A stretch of DNA of 64,000 nt from Apodospora peruviana (Eukaryota; Ascomycota; Sordariomycetes; Sordariales; Lasiosphaeriaceae): the NCBI GenBank assembly GCA_033439685.1, contig JAUEDM010000005.1:1612001-1676000 (forward strand). Reading direction: 5' to 3'. Under the pieces are notes generated by a model. The model was not told the DNA's origin and did no database searches. It saw only the letters and a list, made by a program, of their open reading frames with translations. Shown in pieces: positions 1 to 9,682 of the stretch; within the stretch, counting starts at the first letter, position 1, and every line of letters begins with the position of its first letter. The position numbers were made by a program, and so were the translations under genes.

Positions 1-1456
1 GTGTCACGCTCGGGGCTGGTGCCGCGATTGACCGTCTCATTCCTAATTCGAGCTCTTCCTCCTCCATTAGCTTTTGCTGCTCCTGTTCAATTCGCTCTTT
101 CTCGGCAGCGAGAGCTTTGACCTTGCGGTACCGTTCAAGCTTTCTGTTTCGGACTTGGATATCGTTGTAGTCCGTCATAATGAGCCAGTCCCGGAGATCT
201 GCATCCTGTTCAAGAATGCGCACAAGAGCGTCTATGGTAGGCGTTGTGTTGGCTATTGTGTTAGGAGCCTGTCGGTTTCGGCTGTCTCCATTAGCAGCAT
301 CGTCCGTCTTGCCATGTCCTCCGCTATTCGCCGACTTTTCCGAGCCATCTGTCTTGCGAGTCTGGGCTGTTGTCTGAGAAGTAGCTGGGCCGGGACGGCG
401 CTGTTCGCGATAGTCTGAAGCAAGCCGATCATTCCGTTCAGAAGTTGTATCTCGGACTTTATTCGCGGCGGATGCCGAGGAAGCTATGCCTTTCACTTTG
501 AACTCAGTAGGAGTTGGCGGGTTACCAGGGAGTTGCTTCCGAATAGTTGAAGGTCCTACCCGGTCCTTATCACTGGTGGATACTTCTCCTTCTTCGCGAG
601 GCGAGCATGCCGGAGGACGCATTGAAGAATTGGCAGAATTGGCAGAAGACGGCTGGCTGGGCGGCTTTGTCTTTTGAGATGACCGTTGATTCTCGTCATA
701 CGTTGAGACTGCCTGACGGTCAGCTGTCTTGGGATTTTGGTTATCCGCATCATTAGTCGATGTCGGGATGTTATCACGAGTATTCGACGAAATTGAACTG
801 ATGAAAGCCGTAATATCATTCATGTCGGCGGCGATTGATGTCTGCGGCGGTGGCTTGGGGATCTGGTGAGGAACAAACTGGTTGGGAGAGGGTTTTCCCA
901 GCTTCCGCTCTGAAGGCCGGCCACTGGGTGCTGTTACAATTGAGAGACCCGGAATCTTTGCCTTGGACGTGTCATTCGCAGGTGAGGACGAATTCACACG
1001 CGCTTGGCTCTGGCCCCTGCTTTTGAGCAGCTTCTCCTTGAGCTCAGCAGTGAGAGCGTCCAGATCGAGCTTTGTGGTTTGGGAAGGGCTCGACATTCTG
1101 GCGGAGTCGAGAGCTTCGCCCGGCTTGGATAGACAAACTTGATCAGCCCTGGTCCTGAGGTAAGGTAGGTATTTAAATTTAGGCCAGGCGGGGAGAGAAA
1201 GAGAGGGGTGTCAAAATACGTAATAGTATCGCGCAAGGCTTGGGTGGTTTTGACTGTTGGGAGCTGAAAGGTAATTTGTGTTCTCTAGCCCCGACTGTGT
1301 TGGATGATTCGAGTAAAAATAATTGCGGTCGTCAGAGAAGGTAGTTGCATTCCCGGCATGGGGCTGATGTTGATAGAGCTGGTGGGGCGGAGGGTAGTCG
1401 TCAAAGTCGGGCAAATCGGAGGGGTCGTTCTGGTTGTTGTATGGCCACCCGGACAT
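1..1456 (-). CDS. Unidentified low-complexity protein, 5' part only (runs off the window)
   Basis: An open minus-strand frame enters from the left edge and continues to an ATG at 1096; the same frame is open again from 1213 up to an ATG at 1456, with one TGA (1213-1211) between. The best model starts at 1456, reads exon 1 as 1456-1220, removes an intron at 1219-1124 (donor GTATTT, branch-like GCTGAT, acceptor AAG) and continues from 1123 to the edge. If that intron is wrong, the protein starts at 1096 (MSSPSQTTK), which also has a good start context. The visible ~374 residues are polar and probably disordered: an N/Q/Y/P-rich start, a short helix (LTAELKEKLLKSR), Ser/Pro/Asn-rich sequence, then a charged helical stretch after the motif LRDWLIMTDYND with many K/E/R/Q. 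No domain was recognised and no function is assigned. The coding call is firm; the start and first intron are not. Confidence 0.7.
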
Positions 1457-4015
1457 CTTGAGCGGTTGAGGTTCCCGAGTTCGGTCGGGCCGTGTGCCTT
1501 CCTTAATTATCTTTTCTTTTGTGTTCTTTACGCTTCTCTAGGTTGGCTCCTTCCACATCGGTGGCCAGCCAAAAGACCGGATGAGACGGGATTGGGACTA
1601 CCACGTTACTGAAGCCAAGCCGGAGCCGGGGTCCGAGTTTGCGTTCAATAATCGGGTCCGAGTACTACCGTCTCTTCCGCGTCTCTCATGCGTTACCTTT
1701 TACAGTCTATCGATCTCTCAACCAACTTCAACTCATCCGTCAAGATCCCAACTGGCGCTCAAAAGGCCGCGTCCCGCAGTCGACAACACCGTTTGCGTGC
1801 TTGCAGTCTCTGGTCAAAACCCTTGGTCGAAAATCGCCGCTAATTTTGAGCTTCAGTGTCCAGGGATGAAAACTGAAGATGAAGACGTAATCGTTGACAA
1901 AAAGTTGACGATGAGGTCTAGAGTGATGGGCCCCCTCGACAAAATCTGATCAAGTGAAGTCGGAGCTGGATTTCTCCCGAGCTCCATGTGGGTCTCATTG
2001 GATGGATTAACGAGGTTCCAGGTCAGCCTCCACCAGCTTCTGCAGCCTCTGGAGCCTATGCAGCCTATGCACCGCTACCTTCAGCGACTGTGATTCGTCC
2101 ACAGCAGCGCGGGCGTACCAAGCACACAAGTTACAACGGCTTTCGAGCGCCTCTTCGGGCAGATGAACTTTGCAGTGTTCTCGGGCTGGTATACGGATAG
2201 GAGAGGCAACGAACAACCCATACAAGAATATCAGCTCGACGTGGCCTGATTTGAACAGACCACCCCCGAAGATCTAGTCCTGCACACTCTGCCACCACGC
2301 CTACACGTCTCTCTCTCGACTTGTTATGTCAAATCCACGATACCAGTGCTTGGTCCTGGTCACATTCGCTGGTCAATGGAAACAAATCTTCAACTTCGAC
2401 TCCGCCCCGCGAGAAGAAAGGCACGGTGATCGAGAAGTGGTCATGCGCGGTATTGACCCATAGAGAAGCCACATCCAGACCTTGGACAGATCCTCGTCGA
2501 TTATCCATGCGCACCGCCCCCCTGTGTCCGCCATTGTGAATGCCGCCCGATTGAGGCGCACATCGTCATTGCCATGTCTACGGATTACCTACCCAAGCTG
2601 TCGGCATTGGCCATGATGCTCAAGATCCGGTAGCGAGTATCTATGCGCGCCGTTACCGTGGGCGAGGAATGCATCTCACCTACATCACAGGCGGAGTTGA
2701 CAAGTGGCCCTTGGTTTGATGCGGGATGCGTCCTGGGTGGCTCAGGGGTCGGCGCTACGGCGTCTCACAAAGATTAACTGGGAGCCACGACGCTGTCGTG
2801 GCACGCCGTTTGCATTCCACTTCCCGCCTGCGGTTTGCCGACTGGGTTTTGAGCATCTCACAACACGCGGAGAACTGGGCAGAGAAAGGGAGTTCCCAAT
2901 CCAATTCCAGCAAGGGGCGCAGATGGACACCCAGGCCCGGCCCAGTGACCCGGATCACCGAAATCTCAACGACGCAAGCGAGCACCGTCGTGTAACTTCC
3001 CGTCGCTTCAGGGCCTGGTTGTCGTGCGCTTAGCTTCACGTGCTTCGCACTGTTAGGGTTATCAATGTCCCCAAGATCCTCGTTGATGGCCCCCCTGTCT
3101 GCCCCTGAGCCTCCAAGGACCCCACATCAGAGCTCCATCACCAACGCCAATGCGTTTCATGCAACAAAGGCGGGATCTGCCTTTCGATCAGTAAGTCCTG
3201 CCAAGTTATTGGCTCCCAGAAGCCGAGCTTTTGTTTGCGTAACGTCTATCAATGCGTTCGACTGGGTGCCCATGGCTCGCATCACTTCCATCGAACATGG
3301 GATGACTCTTGGGCCCCGGTTGTCGGTTGGACTTCCCTCTCCTCCATCATCCTGGAGCGGAATTTGATTAGTCCTTGGGTAGACCTGCCTATGCCTGACT
3401 GTAGATTCCAGAAATAACCCCGGTTGAAGTTCATATGTTTGTGTATTGGCTTCCCCGGTCTTGCCGTCGCTAGCTGAAGAAGCGCTTTTCCAAGTTCCTC
3501 TCTCCCCTGTGGTGGTCCCAGTCGTCACATCAACTCACAGTTGGCATCTGATCCGCCACCAGATCCAGGCCCAAGTCAGTGGACATCTCATTTTACTGAA
3601 ACGACATCAAAAAGTACGCCTGTTCGGCTACCGTGGGTCATGACCGAGGACCCATCCTGCCGTGTCGTCTTCCGGACGACATGCCCGGGTGAGCTTAGCT
3701 GCATATTATGAGAGCAGGGACTTGATCAGGGCTTCATCTCCCAGCCGCCGAGTACAAGGTATAAGAGACTGGCACTCTGCTGCTCGACACATGTTTACCT
3801 TTCACCAGGCTCAGGCATTCTTTTGGCAAGCACTTTATGTTCAACATTCTTGTTCGTATACACTCACTTCATTGACTGAAGCTTTCTTCGCCCACTCTCC
3901 TTACCAACCTTATAAACTTTCTTTCTTTCCGCTAGACGGTCTTAACTCCTACCTACTTGTTCCATCTGGAATTCTCCATTCAAATATCGTACATCACCAC
4001 AACCACACATTCGAA
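1457..4015. other. Intergenic region between divergent genes
   Basis: This 2.5 kb stretch separates the minus-strand unidentified gene from the AA9 gene. Several short open frames occur on both strands, but none carries a recognisable motif or a consistent exon structure. The last ~300 bases become T- and C-rich and contain two TATA-like boxes, as expected for the AA9 promoter. I see no RNA gene or repeat here. Confidence 0.6.
3760..3916 (+). promoter_or_regulatory. TATA-like boxes upstream of the AA9 gene
   Basis: TATAAGAG lies at 3760-3767 and TATAAA at 3911-3916, the latter about 100 bases before the AA9 start codon and followed by a C/T-rich tract. The downstream box would give a 5' leader of about 70-75 bases. 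Use as promoter elements is inferred from position only. Confidence 0.4.
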
Positions 4016-5155
4016 ATGCCTTCATTCACCCCGAAGGCTCTCCTTGCGGCGTTTGCCGGTGCGGCTTCTGTTGCTGCCCATGGTCACGTCACCAACATCG
4101 TTATCAACGGGGTCTCGTACCAAAATTACGATCCTACCTCCCACCCCTACATGCAAAACCCGCCCACCGTCGTTGGCTGGACCGCCTCTAACACAGACAA
4201 CGGCTTTGTAGGCCCGGATTCGTATTCCTCAGGAGACATCATCTGCCACAAGTCTGCCACCAACGCGGGTGGCCATGCTGTCGTTCAGGCCGGAGACAAG
4301 GTCTTCATCCAGTGGGACACTTGGCCAGAGTCGCACAAGGGTCCCGTCGTGGACTATCTCGCCAGCTGCGGCGGCAGCGGGTGCGAGACGGTCGACAAGA
4401 CGTCGCTCGAGTTCTTCAAGATCGACGAGGTCGGTCTTGTCGACGGCTCTTCTGCTCCAGGCACCTGGGGCTCCGACCAGTTGATCGCCAACGGCAACGC
4501 CTGGATGGTGCAGATTCCCGCCAACGTTGCCCCCGGTTTCTACGTCCTCCGCCACGAAATCATTGCTCTCCATAGCGCCGGCCAGCAGAACGGTGCCCAG
4601 AACTACCCCCAATGCTTCAACCTCCAGGTCACAGGATCTGGGTCCGCCACCCCGGCCGGCGTCAAGGGCACCGCGCTTTACACCGCCACCGACCCGGGCG
4701 TCCTCATCAGCATCTACACGCCGCTCTCGTCGTACCAGATCCCCGGCCCGGCTCTGATCAGCGGCGCGGCCAGCATCCAGCAAGCCAAGTCGGCCATCGC
4801 TACCTCGGCCAGCGCGATTACGGGATCTGCGGGTGCTGCCCCAACTGCTGCCCCGGCTACTACCACGACTAGTGCCGATGCCATTCAGACGCCGACGACG
4901 ACGACGTCGTCTTCTTCTGCCAGCAGCATCGTTGCTGCGCCATCAACCACCTTGGCAACGTCAACGACCTCCACCTCGAGCCCGGCTGGTGGCCAGCCTG
5001 TTGCTACTCCCTCGCCGACTACTACCCCTGGCTGTGCCGGGGGCAATGCCGGCCCTGTAACTGTCACGGTCACGGTCAATGCCGGTGGCTATCCTACCAA
5101 CAAGAGGCCGCAGAGAGGACCCAGGGCGCATCCCCGTGATGTTATCATGAACTAA
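4016..5155 (+). CDS. Secreted AA9 lytic polysaccharide monooxygenase
   Basis: A copper enzyme that oxidatively cleaves cellulose or related beta-glucans outside the cell. The 379-residue single-exon product begins with a signal peptide (about residues 1-21) cut before His22, the methylatable N-terminal histidine of the copper site (mature start HGHVTN). The second histidine-brace residue is His107 in SHKGPVVDYLA and the axial tyrosine is Tyr197 in QNYPQC. After the catalytic domain (to about residue 235) comes a long Ser/Thr/Ala/Pro-rich region, then a tail with TVTVTVN and a basic end. No CBM1 cellulose-binding module is present. The frame is open 118 codons further upstream, but 4016 is chosen because the signal peptide follows it directly. 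Family assignment is firm; substrate and C1/C4 regioselectivity cannot be told from sequence reading. Confidence 0.95.
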   Translation: MPSFTPKALLAAFAGAASVAAHGHVTNIVINGVSYQNYDPTSHPYMQNPPTVVGWTASNTDNGFVGPDSYSSGDIICHKSATNAGGHAVVQAGDKVFIQWDTWPESHKGPVVDYLASCGGSGCETVDKTSLEFFKIDEVGLVDGSSAPGTWGSDQLIANGNAWMVQIPANVAPGFYVLRHEIIALHSAGQQNGAQNYPQCFNLQVTGSGSATPAGVKGTALYTATDPGVLISIYTPLSSYQIPGPALISGAASIQQAKSAIATSASAITGSAGAAPTAAPATTTTSADAIQTPTTTTSSSSASSIVAAPSTTLATSTTSTSSPAGGQPVATPSPTTTPGCAGGNAGPVTVTVTVNAGGYPTNKRPQRGPRAHPRDVIMN

Positions 5156-5483
5156 AACTCGACCGAGAGATTGGGCTTGATCAAGCGGCGGGGATGGCCA
5201 GTGAAAACATGTTGGCAGGGGACCGCATTCGTTGGGATCTTGGCAGAAGAAGGCTTCTTTTTATTTGCTGCCAGTAAAAGGGCTTCTTGACTGTATTAAC
5301 TTACTCTTCAATGTATATATCTAACATGACATGGAATTCGAATTCAACAGCACCATTGTGCTTGTATTGTTCCATCATAGGATGAGAGATGTTGAAGCGT
5401 GTGTAATGGCTTTGAACATCGGAAATACACCTCTCAAGGATTATACAATACGAGGTATACAACAACTATATCATCAAAGCAAA

Positions 5484-5565
5484 GGCGTGGTGGCAGAGTG
5501 GTCTAATGCGCATGACTAGAAATCATGTCTCTTCGGAGGCGTCTGTTCAAATCAGGCCCACGTCG
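5484..5565 (+). tRNA. tRNA-Ser(AGA)
   Basis: The 82-base sequence folds as a serine tRNA. The acceptor stem GGCGTGG pairs with CCACGTC (one G-T), and the discriminator is G. The anticodon stem CATGA/TCATG encloses loop CTAGAAA with anticodon AGA. A long variable arm is present, and the T arm is GTCTG-TTCAAAT-CAGGC. No intron is seen. It sits 330 bases downstream of the AA9 stop codon. Confidence 0.93.
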
Positions 5566-6150
5566 TGATCTCTCCAATTTTTGGCTGTTTTGTTTCGTTT
5601 GGGGGCTCGGTTGTGTGCTTTTTGTGGGAGGGATCCACCGAGCCCCTTTCTGAGCCGGGACAACCCCCGACCGGGATCTCTTTTCTGTCATTGTGATTCA
5701 TTGGGTCTTTTTACATTCGTGGTGGTTTGCTCAGGTATTTAAAATATTGAGACCTCAAGTTTCTCTTTTGTTTGAGCAGTGCATAAGGTATGTGTTAATG
5801 GCCAGTCACCAAATACGGTCTTCGGGAACATTACCCCAAAAATATCACAAAAAGATCGACAACAGGCTCCTCCTAGTCTATACCCAGATCAGTGCCTAAG
5901 TTCGGTATATTCACTCCCGGAACAAGTCTCTGTTGTGATGTTGTTTATCCCCCTCTTTTACCCGGGGAAATACAACCTCGTTTTCTCCTCCTCCACCTCC
6001 ATACGTGTACCTCCTCTTCGGCGGGGCGGATCTGCCTGTCCCGACATGATGGTCAAGATAAATTATCATGTATAGAAAAGAATGACCTACTTGCTCGTCC
6101 CTTGCATGTTGACGCACAGCAGATTGGGTGGCTTCACATAATCACACAAA
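5566..6150. other. Intergenic region before the first GH43 gene
   Basis: Nothing recognisable is coded here. The T-rich sequence right after the tRNA could terminate Pol III transcription, and the last 200 bases form the presumed promoter and leader of the GH43 gene. Confidence 0.5.
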
Positions 6151-8607
6151 ATGTTTCTGGTCCTTTGTCTCGTCCTCGCAGCATGCTGCATACCCCCTTC
6201 GCTGGGACAGAAACATCATGATGATAAAGGCGGGAATACTACATATTACAACCCCATATTGCCCGGATTTCACCCCGATCCCAGCTGCATCTTCGTACCC
6301 GAGCGCGATGACACTTTTTTCTGTGCCTCGTCAAGCTTCAATGCCTTTCCCGGGATCCCCATCCACGCGAGCAAGGATTTGCAGAACTGGAAGCTGATCG
6401 GCCATGTTTTGAATCGGCGTGAGCAGCTCCCGAGGCTGGCTGAGACGAACAGGTCGACTAGGTGAGATTTTGTAGTGGTTCCTGTTATTATTACTGGAGG
6501 TCGTGACGCTGATGTTGATGTCTAGTGGGATTTGGGCGCCTGCTTTACGATTTCATGATGACACTTTCTGGCTCGTCACCACCCTTGTTGACGACGATCG
6601 TCCACAGAGTGATTTTTCGAGATGGGATAATGTCGGTCCACCTACTCGCATGATGTGTTGATAGGAAGGAAACTAATTTGCTGTCATAGATCATCTTCAA
6701 GGGCAAGGACCCGTATGACCAAGCCACTTGGTCAAATGCCATCCACTTCAACTTCACGGGATATGACACAGAGCCGTTCTGGGATGTGGACGGCAAGGTT
6801 TACATTACGGGCGCACATGCCTGGCAAGTCGGGTGAGTATCCCTACCGATTTTGCAAAGGGCATATCAGCACCGTGACTTGTACTCACCTTTGTATCTAT
6901 ATGTAGTCCAGCAATCCAACAGGCCAAGGTCGACCTTGAGACAGGCGAAGTCAGCGAGTGGCGGACTATCTGGAACGGGACTGGTGGAATGGTAGAAACA
7001 TGCTCCTTGCTAGCAACAACTCCCCCCCCACCCCCCCCCTTTTTTTTTTTTATGATGAGCTGCTAACGACATAACTGATCTAGGCACCTGAAGGGCCACA
7101 TATATATCACAAAGATGGATTATATTATCTTTTGGCAGCCGAAGGTCAGTCTTTCCTACCTAGGTAGTCTCACACTCCAATATCACGAAATACTGACTAG
7201 TCAAATAAAAAGGCGGCACCGGCGTGGACCACATGGTAACCATGGCCCGGTCAAAAAGTGCCAACGGGCCGTTCGAGTCGAATCCAGCAAACCCCGTTTT
7301 GACCAATTCAAATACTACCAGTCTCTGTGAGTCTTCAAAAATATCATTAAAAATTTAGTACGCAGAGTTTAAGGGAGCTAACGATCGTACCTGATTAGTC
7401 CAGACTGTCGGACATGCCGACCTGTTTCAAGATGCCGACGGAAACTGGTAAGCCCAACTAAATCTCTTGAAAATAAACACCAGAGATTCTGACCACATAT
7501 GTGTACCACAGGTGGGGAGTAGCTCTGTCTACCCGTTCAGGCCCAGCATACATCAACTACCCGATGGGCCGCGAGACCGTCATGACACCCGTCAACTGGC
7601 CCAAGGGTGAATTTCCCATCTGGTCTCCGATCAACGGCAAGATGAATGGCTGGCCCATGCCTCCCGCCACAAAAGATCTTGGTGGATCAGGGTAGGCCTT
7701 CCCCCCCTTCTCCTACTCACCCCAGAGCTAACTAACTTGAACCAAATGATCAGACCATTTATTTCCTCAGGCGACATCATCCCATCCTTCCCAGCAAACT
7801 CGTCCCTCCCAGCACATTTTACTTACTGGCGCTTCCCCAATCCATCCTCTTTCACCCTCTCACCCCCCGAAAGACCAAACACGCTTCGCATCCGACCGTC
7901 ATCCCTCAACCTGACAGCGCTGAACGGCAACTACGCCGGCCCGGAAGGCCAATCCTTCGTCGGCCGGCGGCAGCAAGACACCCTGTTCACCTACAGCGTC
8001 GACATCTCTTTTTTTCCGGAAGCGGTAGAAGAAGAAGCCGGCGTGAGCGTTTTTCTGACCCAAAACCACCACCTCGACATGGGCATCGTCATGCTACCTA
8101 CCAACGGGTCTTCGAGAACAGGTTCGTTTCCTGGCAGTGCTGGCACAAATAGCTCGACGATATCAGGTGGTCTGCTGGTCCCGCACGTCAGGTTCAGAGG
8201 GGTTTCTTACGTGCCTGTGCCGGACCCTGTCGTGGTACCGCTTCCGACTGCCTGGGTGGGCAAGCCCCTTACCCTAGAAATCAAGGCGACAAATTTCACG
8301 CACTATTCATTTGGGGTTGGCATCGCCGGGAGGGCCTCGAGCTTGCAGACCATCATCGTGGCGTCGAATGCGCCTGTCAGTTGGGGGTTTACTGGTACGT
8401 ACATACATACGGATTACCTTGGTTGCTGTTTATCTGTGAGAGGGACCGCTAGTTAGTTGAGATATAGCTAACTAACATACATGATGGTGATGTGTATATA
8501 TAGGCACGATTCTGGGCGTGTATTGCACGAGTAATGGTGGTTCTGGGAACACGCCGGTCTATGTTTCCAATTGGCGATATCTTCCGCAGGGGCAGTTTAG
8601 GGATTAA
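6151..8607 (+). CDS. Secreted glycoside hydrolase family 43 (xylosidase/arabinofuranosidase-like), 10 exons
   Basis: Probable exo-acting enzyme on xylan or arabinan side chains, acting extracellularly. Exons: 6151-6461, 6526-6631, 6690-6832, 6907-6991, 7084-7144, 7213-7326, 7399-7447, 7512-7691, 7754-8394, 8504-8607; all phases close, giving 597 residues. A signal peptide covers about residues 1-19. The five-bladed-propeller catalytic domain starts with NPILPGFHPDPSC (catalytic base Asp43) and has the general acid Glu218 in APEGPHIY, followed by GGTGVDHMVTMARS. The last ~240 residues form a beta-sandwich of the kind found at the C-terminus of GH43 xylosidases. Several N-glycosylation sequons are present. 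Donor 2 is GTCGGT and acceptor 5 is AAG, the two least certain junctions. The next intact gene is the minus-strand P450. Exact subfamily and substrate are not determined. Confidence 0.92.
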
Positions 8608-8758
8608 TAATATGATATCCGTAAAAAGGTAGGGAATGGGAGATGCTGCTTTTGGGGTACAGGAGTAAAATGAGATGTGTGTCCGGCTGCTAGTTCTAGT
8701 AAAAAAGAGTCATGTATCAAACAGAAAGTTCAGAAAATATTTGGTTTGTTTCTGGTCA

Positions 8759-8765
8759 CCCCCCC

Positions 8766-8796
<31 letters not shown>

Positions 8797-8805
8797 AAAA
8801 AAAAA
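8759..8805. repeat. Poly-C(28)/poly-A(19) homopolymer tract
   Basis: A run of 28 C is followed directly by 19 A, 150 bases after the GH43 stop codon and 48 bases from the tRNA-Gly gene. On the minus strand it reads T19-G28. Homopolymer length in an assembly is error-prone, so the exact counts are tentative. Confidence 0.9.
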
Positions 8806-8852
8806 CAATAAATGAAACTGTACCCCCTGATCTTGGGAGTTCGTCGATGTAT

Positions 8853-8936
8853 TGCGTCAAGAGGGAATCGAACCCCCCCCTCAACCTTTGCTCTTATTAT
8901 GGAAGGGTTGAATCCTAACCACTAGACCATTGACGC
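8853..8936 (-). tRNA. tRNA-Gly(TCC) with a 12-base intron
   Basis: Reading from 8936 to 8853, the acceptor GCGTCAA pairs with TTGACGC, and the discriminator is A. The D arm carries the A box TGGTCTAGTGG. The anticodon stem CAACC/GGTTG encloses CTTCCA followed by about 12 extra bases, which are read as an intron one base 3' of the anticodon TCC, the standard position. The T arm is GGGGG-TTCGATT-CCCTC with one G-T pair. Eight consecutive G span the variable loop and T stem. A Glu reading (anticodon TTC) was considered but would misplace the anticodon in the loop. Confidence 0.85.
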
Positions 8937-9265
8937 TCAAGTTCACTTATCTTGTTGAATATGGAGCCAACAATCTCGCTTTACCTCTGGGGCTTAGAGG
9001 AGAGGCTCCGTTTTGATCCATAGATGTGACAAGGGTGTGCCCCTGACTCCTGAGGATGGCTGTGGCCTTCCATATAACGGAACTGAAGGTGACAGCTAGC
9101 AGACAGTTTCCTGTCGAAACGCCCATGGCGCTTATCGAAGCGGTTGTGTAGGCAGTAATGAAGGAGAATGGAGAAAACATTTTGCAGGTGAGACCAAAGG
9201 CGGCTGTTTATGTACGAGGGACACGCAAAATCTCTAGGGAAAAGAAAGAAAAAGAAAAGAAAAGG
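8937..9265. other. Intergenic spacer between tRNA-Gly and 5S rRNA
   Basis: A short minus-strand open frame with a hydrophobic start lies here (about 8947-9180), but it has no recognisable motif and is not called as a gene. The A/G-rich end (9235-9265) reads as T-rich sequence on the minus strand, just past the 5S 3' end, and may terminate Pol III. Confidence 0.5.
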
Positions 9266-9384
9266 ACATACAGCACCAGGGATTCGCTGGTCGTCACCGA
9301 CCCAACTACTAGTCTGGCGATTAGTAGCTTATCTATGGGAGAGCGGACGGGATCCCGAGCTTTCTACTATCTATGGCCGTATGT
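9266..9384 (-). rRNA. 5S rRNA, divergent type
   Basis: The 119-base minus-strand sequence has the conserved fungal 5S segments CTCGGGATCCCGTCCGCTCTCCC and GTAGTTGGGTCGGTGACGACCAGCGAATCCCTGGTG in the right places. Compared with the copy at 45863-45981 it differs in helix I (pair 8/112) and in the stem formed by positions 16-21 and 58-63 (TAGTAG/CTACTA instead of CACTGG/CCAGTG). Each change is matched by a compensating change in the partner strand, so it appears functional. T-rich sequence follows the 3' end on the minus strand. Confidence 0.92.
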
Positions 9385-9682
9385 ATTATGAGTACTGTGA
9401 AGTGTTGATTATGAAAGGGGAAGCTTAGGGTGTCTGTCGCCTACTTGAAAATCTCGACTTCTTCCACAAATGCCCACCTCATCGCACGATAGACACATAA
9501 ACATAGTATATGAGAATATGTCAGGTAGTTCCGATACTCTAGCCTGATGTAGATATATGTGTAGACAAGAATTCTGTTCCTAGTCACAACTCGCCAAGAC
9601 ATGCCAGGAATATCAACCCGCTTAACAGACACCTAGATATAAGCTTTAGACTACACCAAAAGCCAAACCACCTCTATACCAT

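Noticed and set aside
4229..4783. 184-codon frame antisense to the AA9 gene
   Set aside because: It is a mirror of the conserved AA9 catalytic domain and has no independent support.
8853..8936. Reading the tRNA as tRNA-Glu(TTC)
   Set aside because: With a five-pair anticodon stem CAACC/GGTTG, the loop order C-T-T-C-C-A places TCC, not TTC, at positions 34-36.
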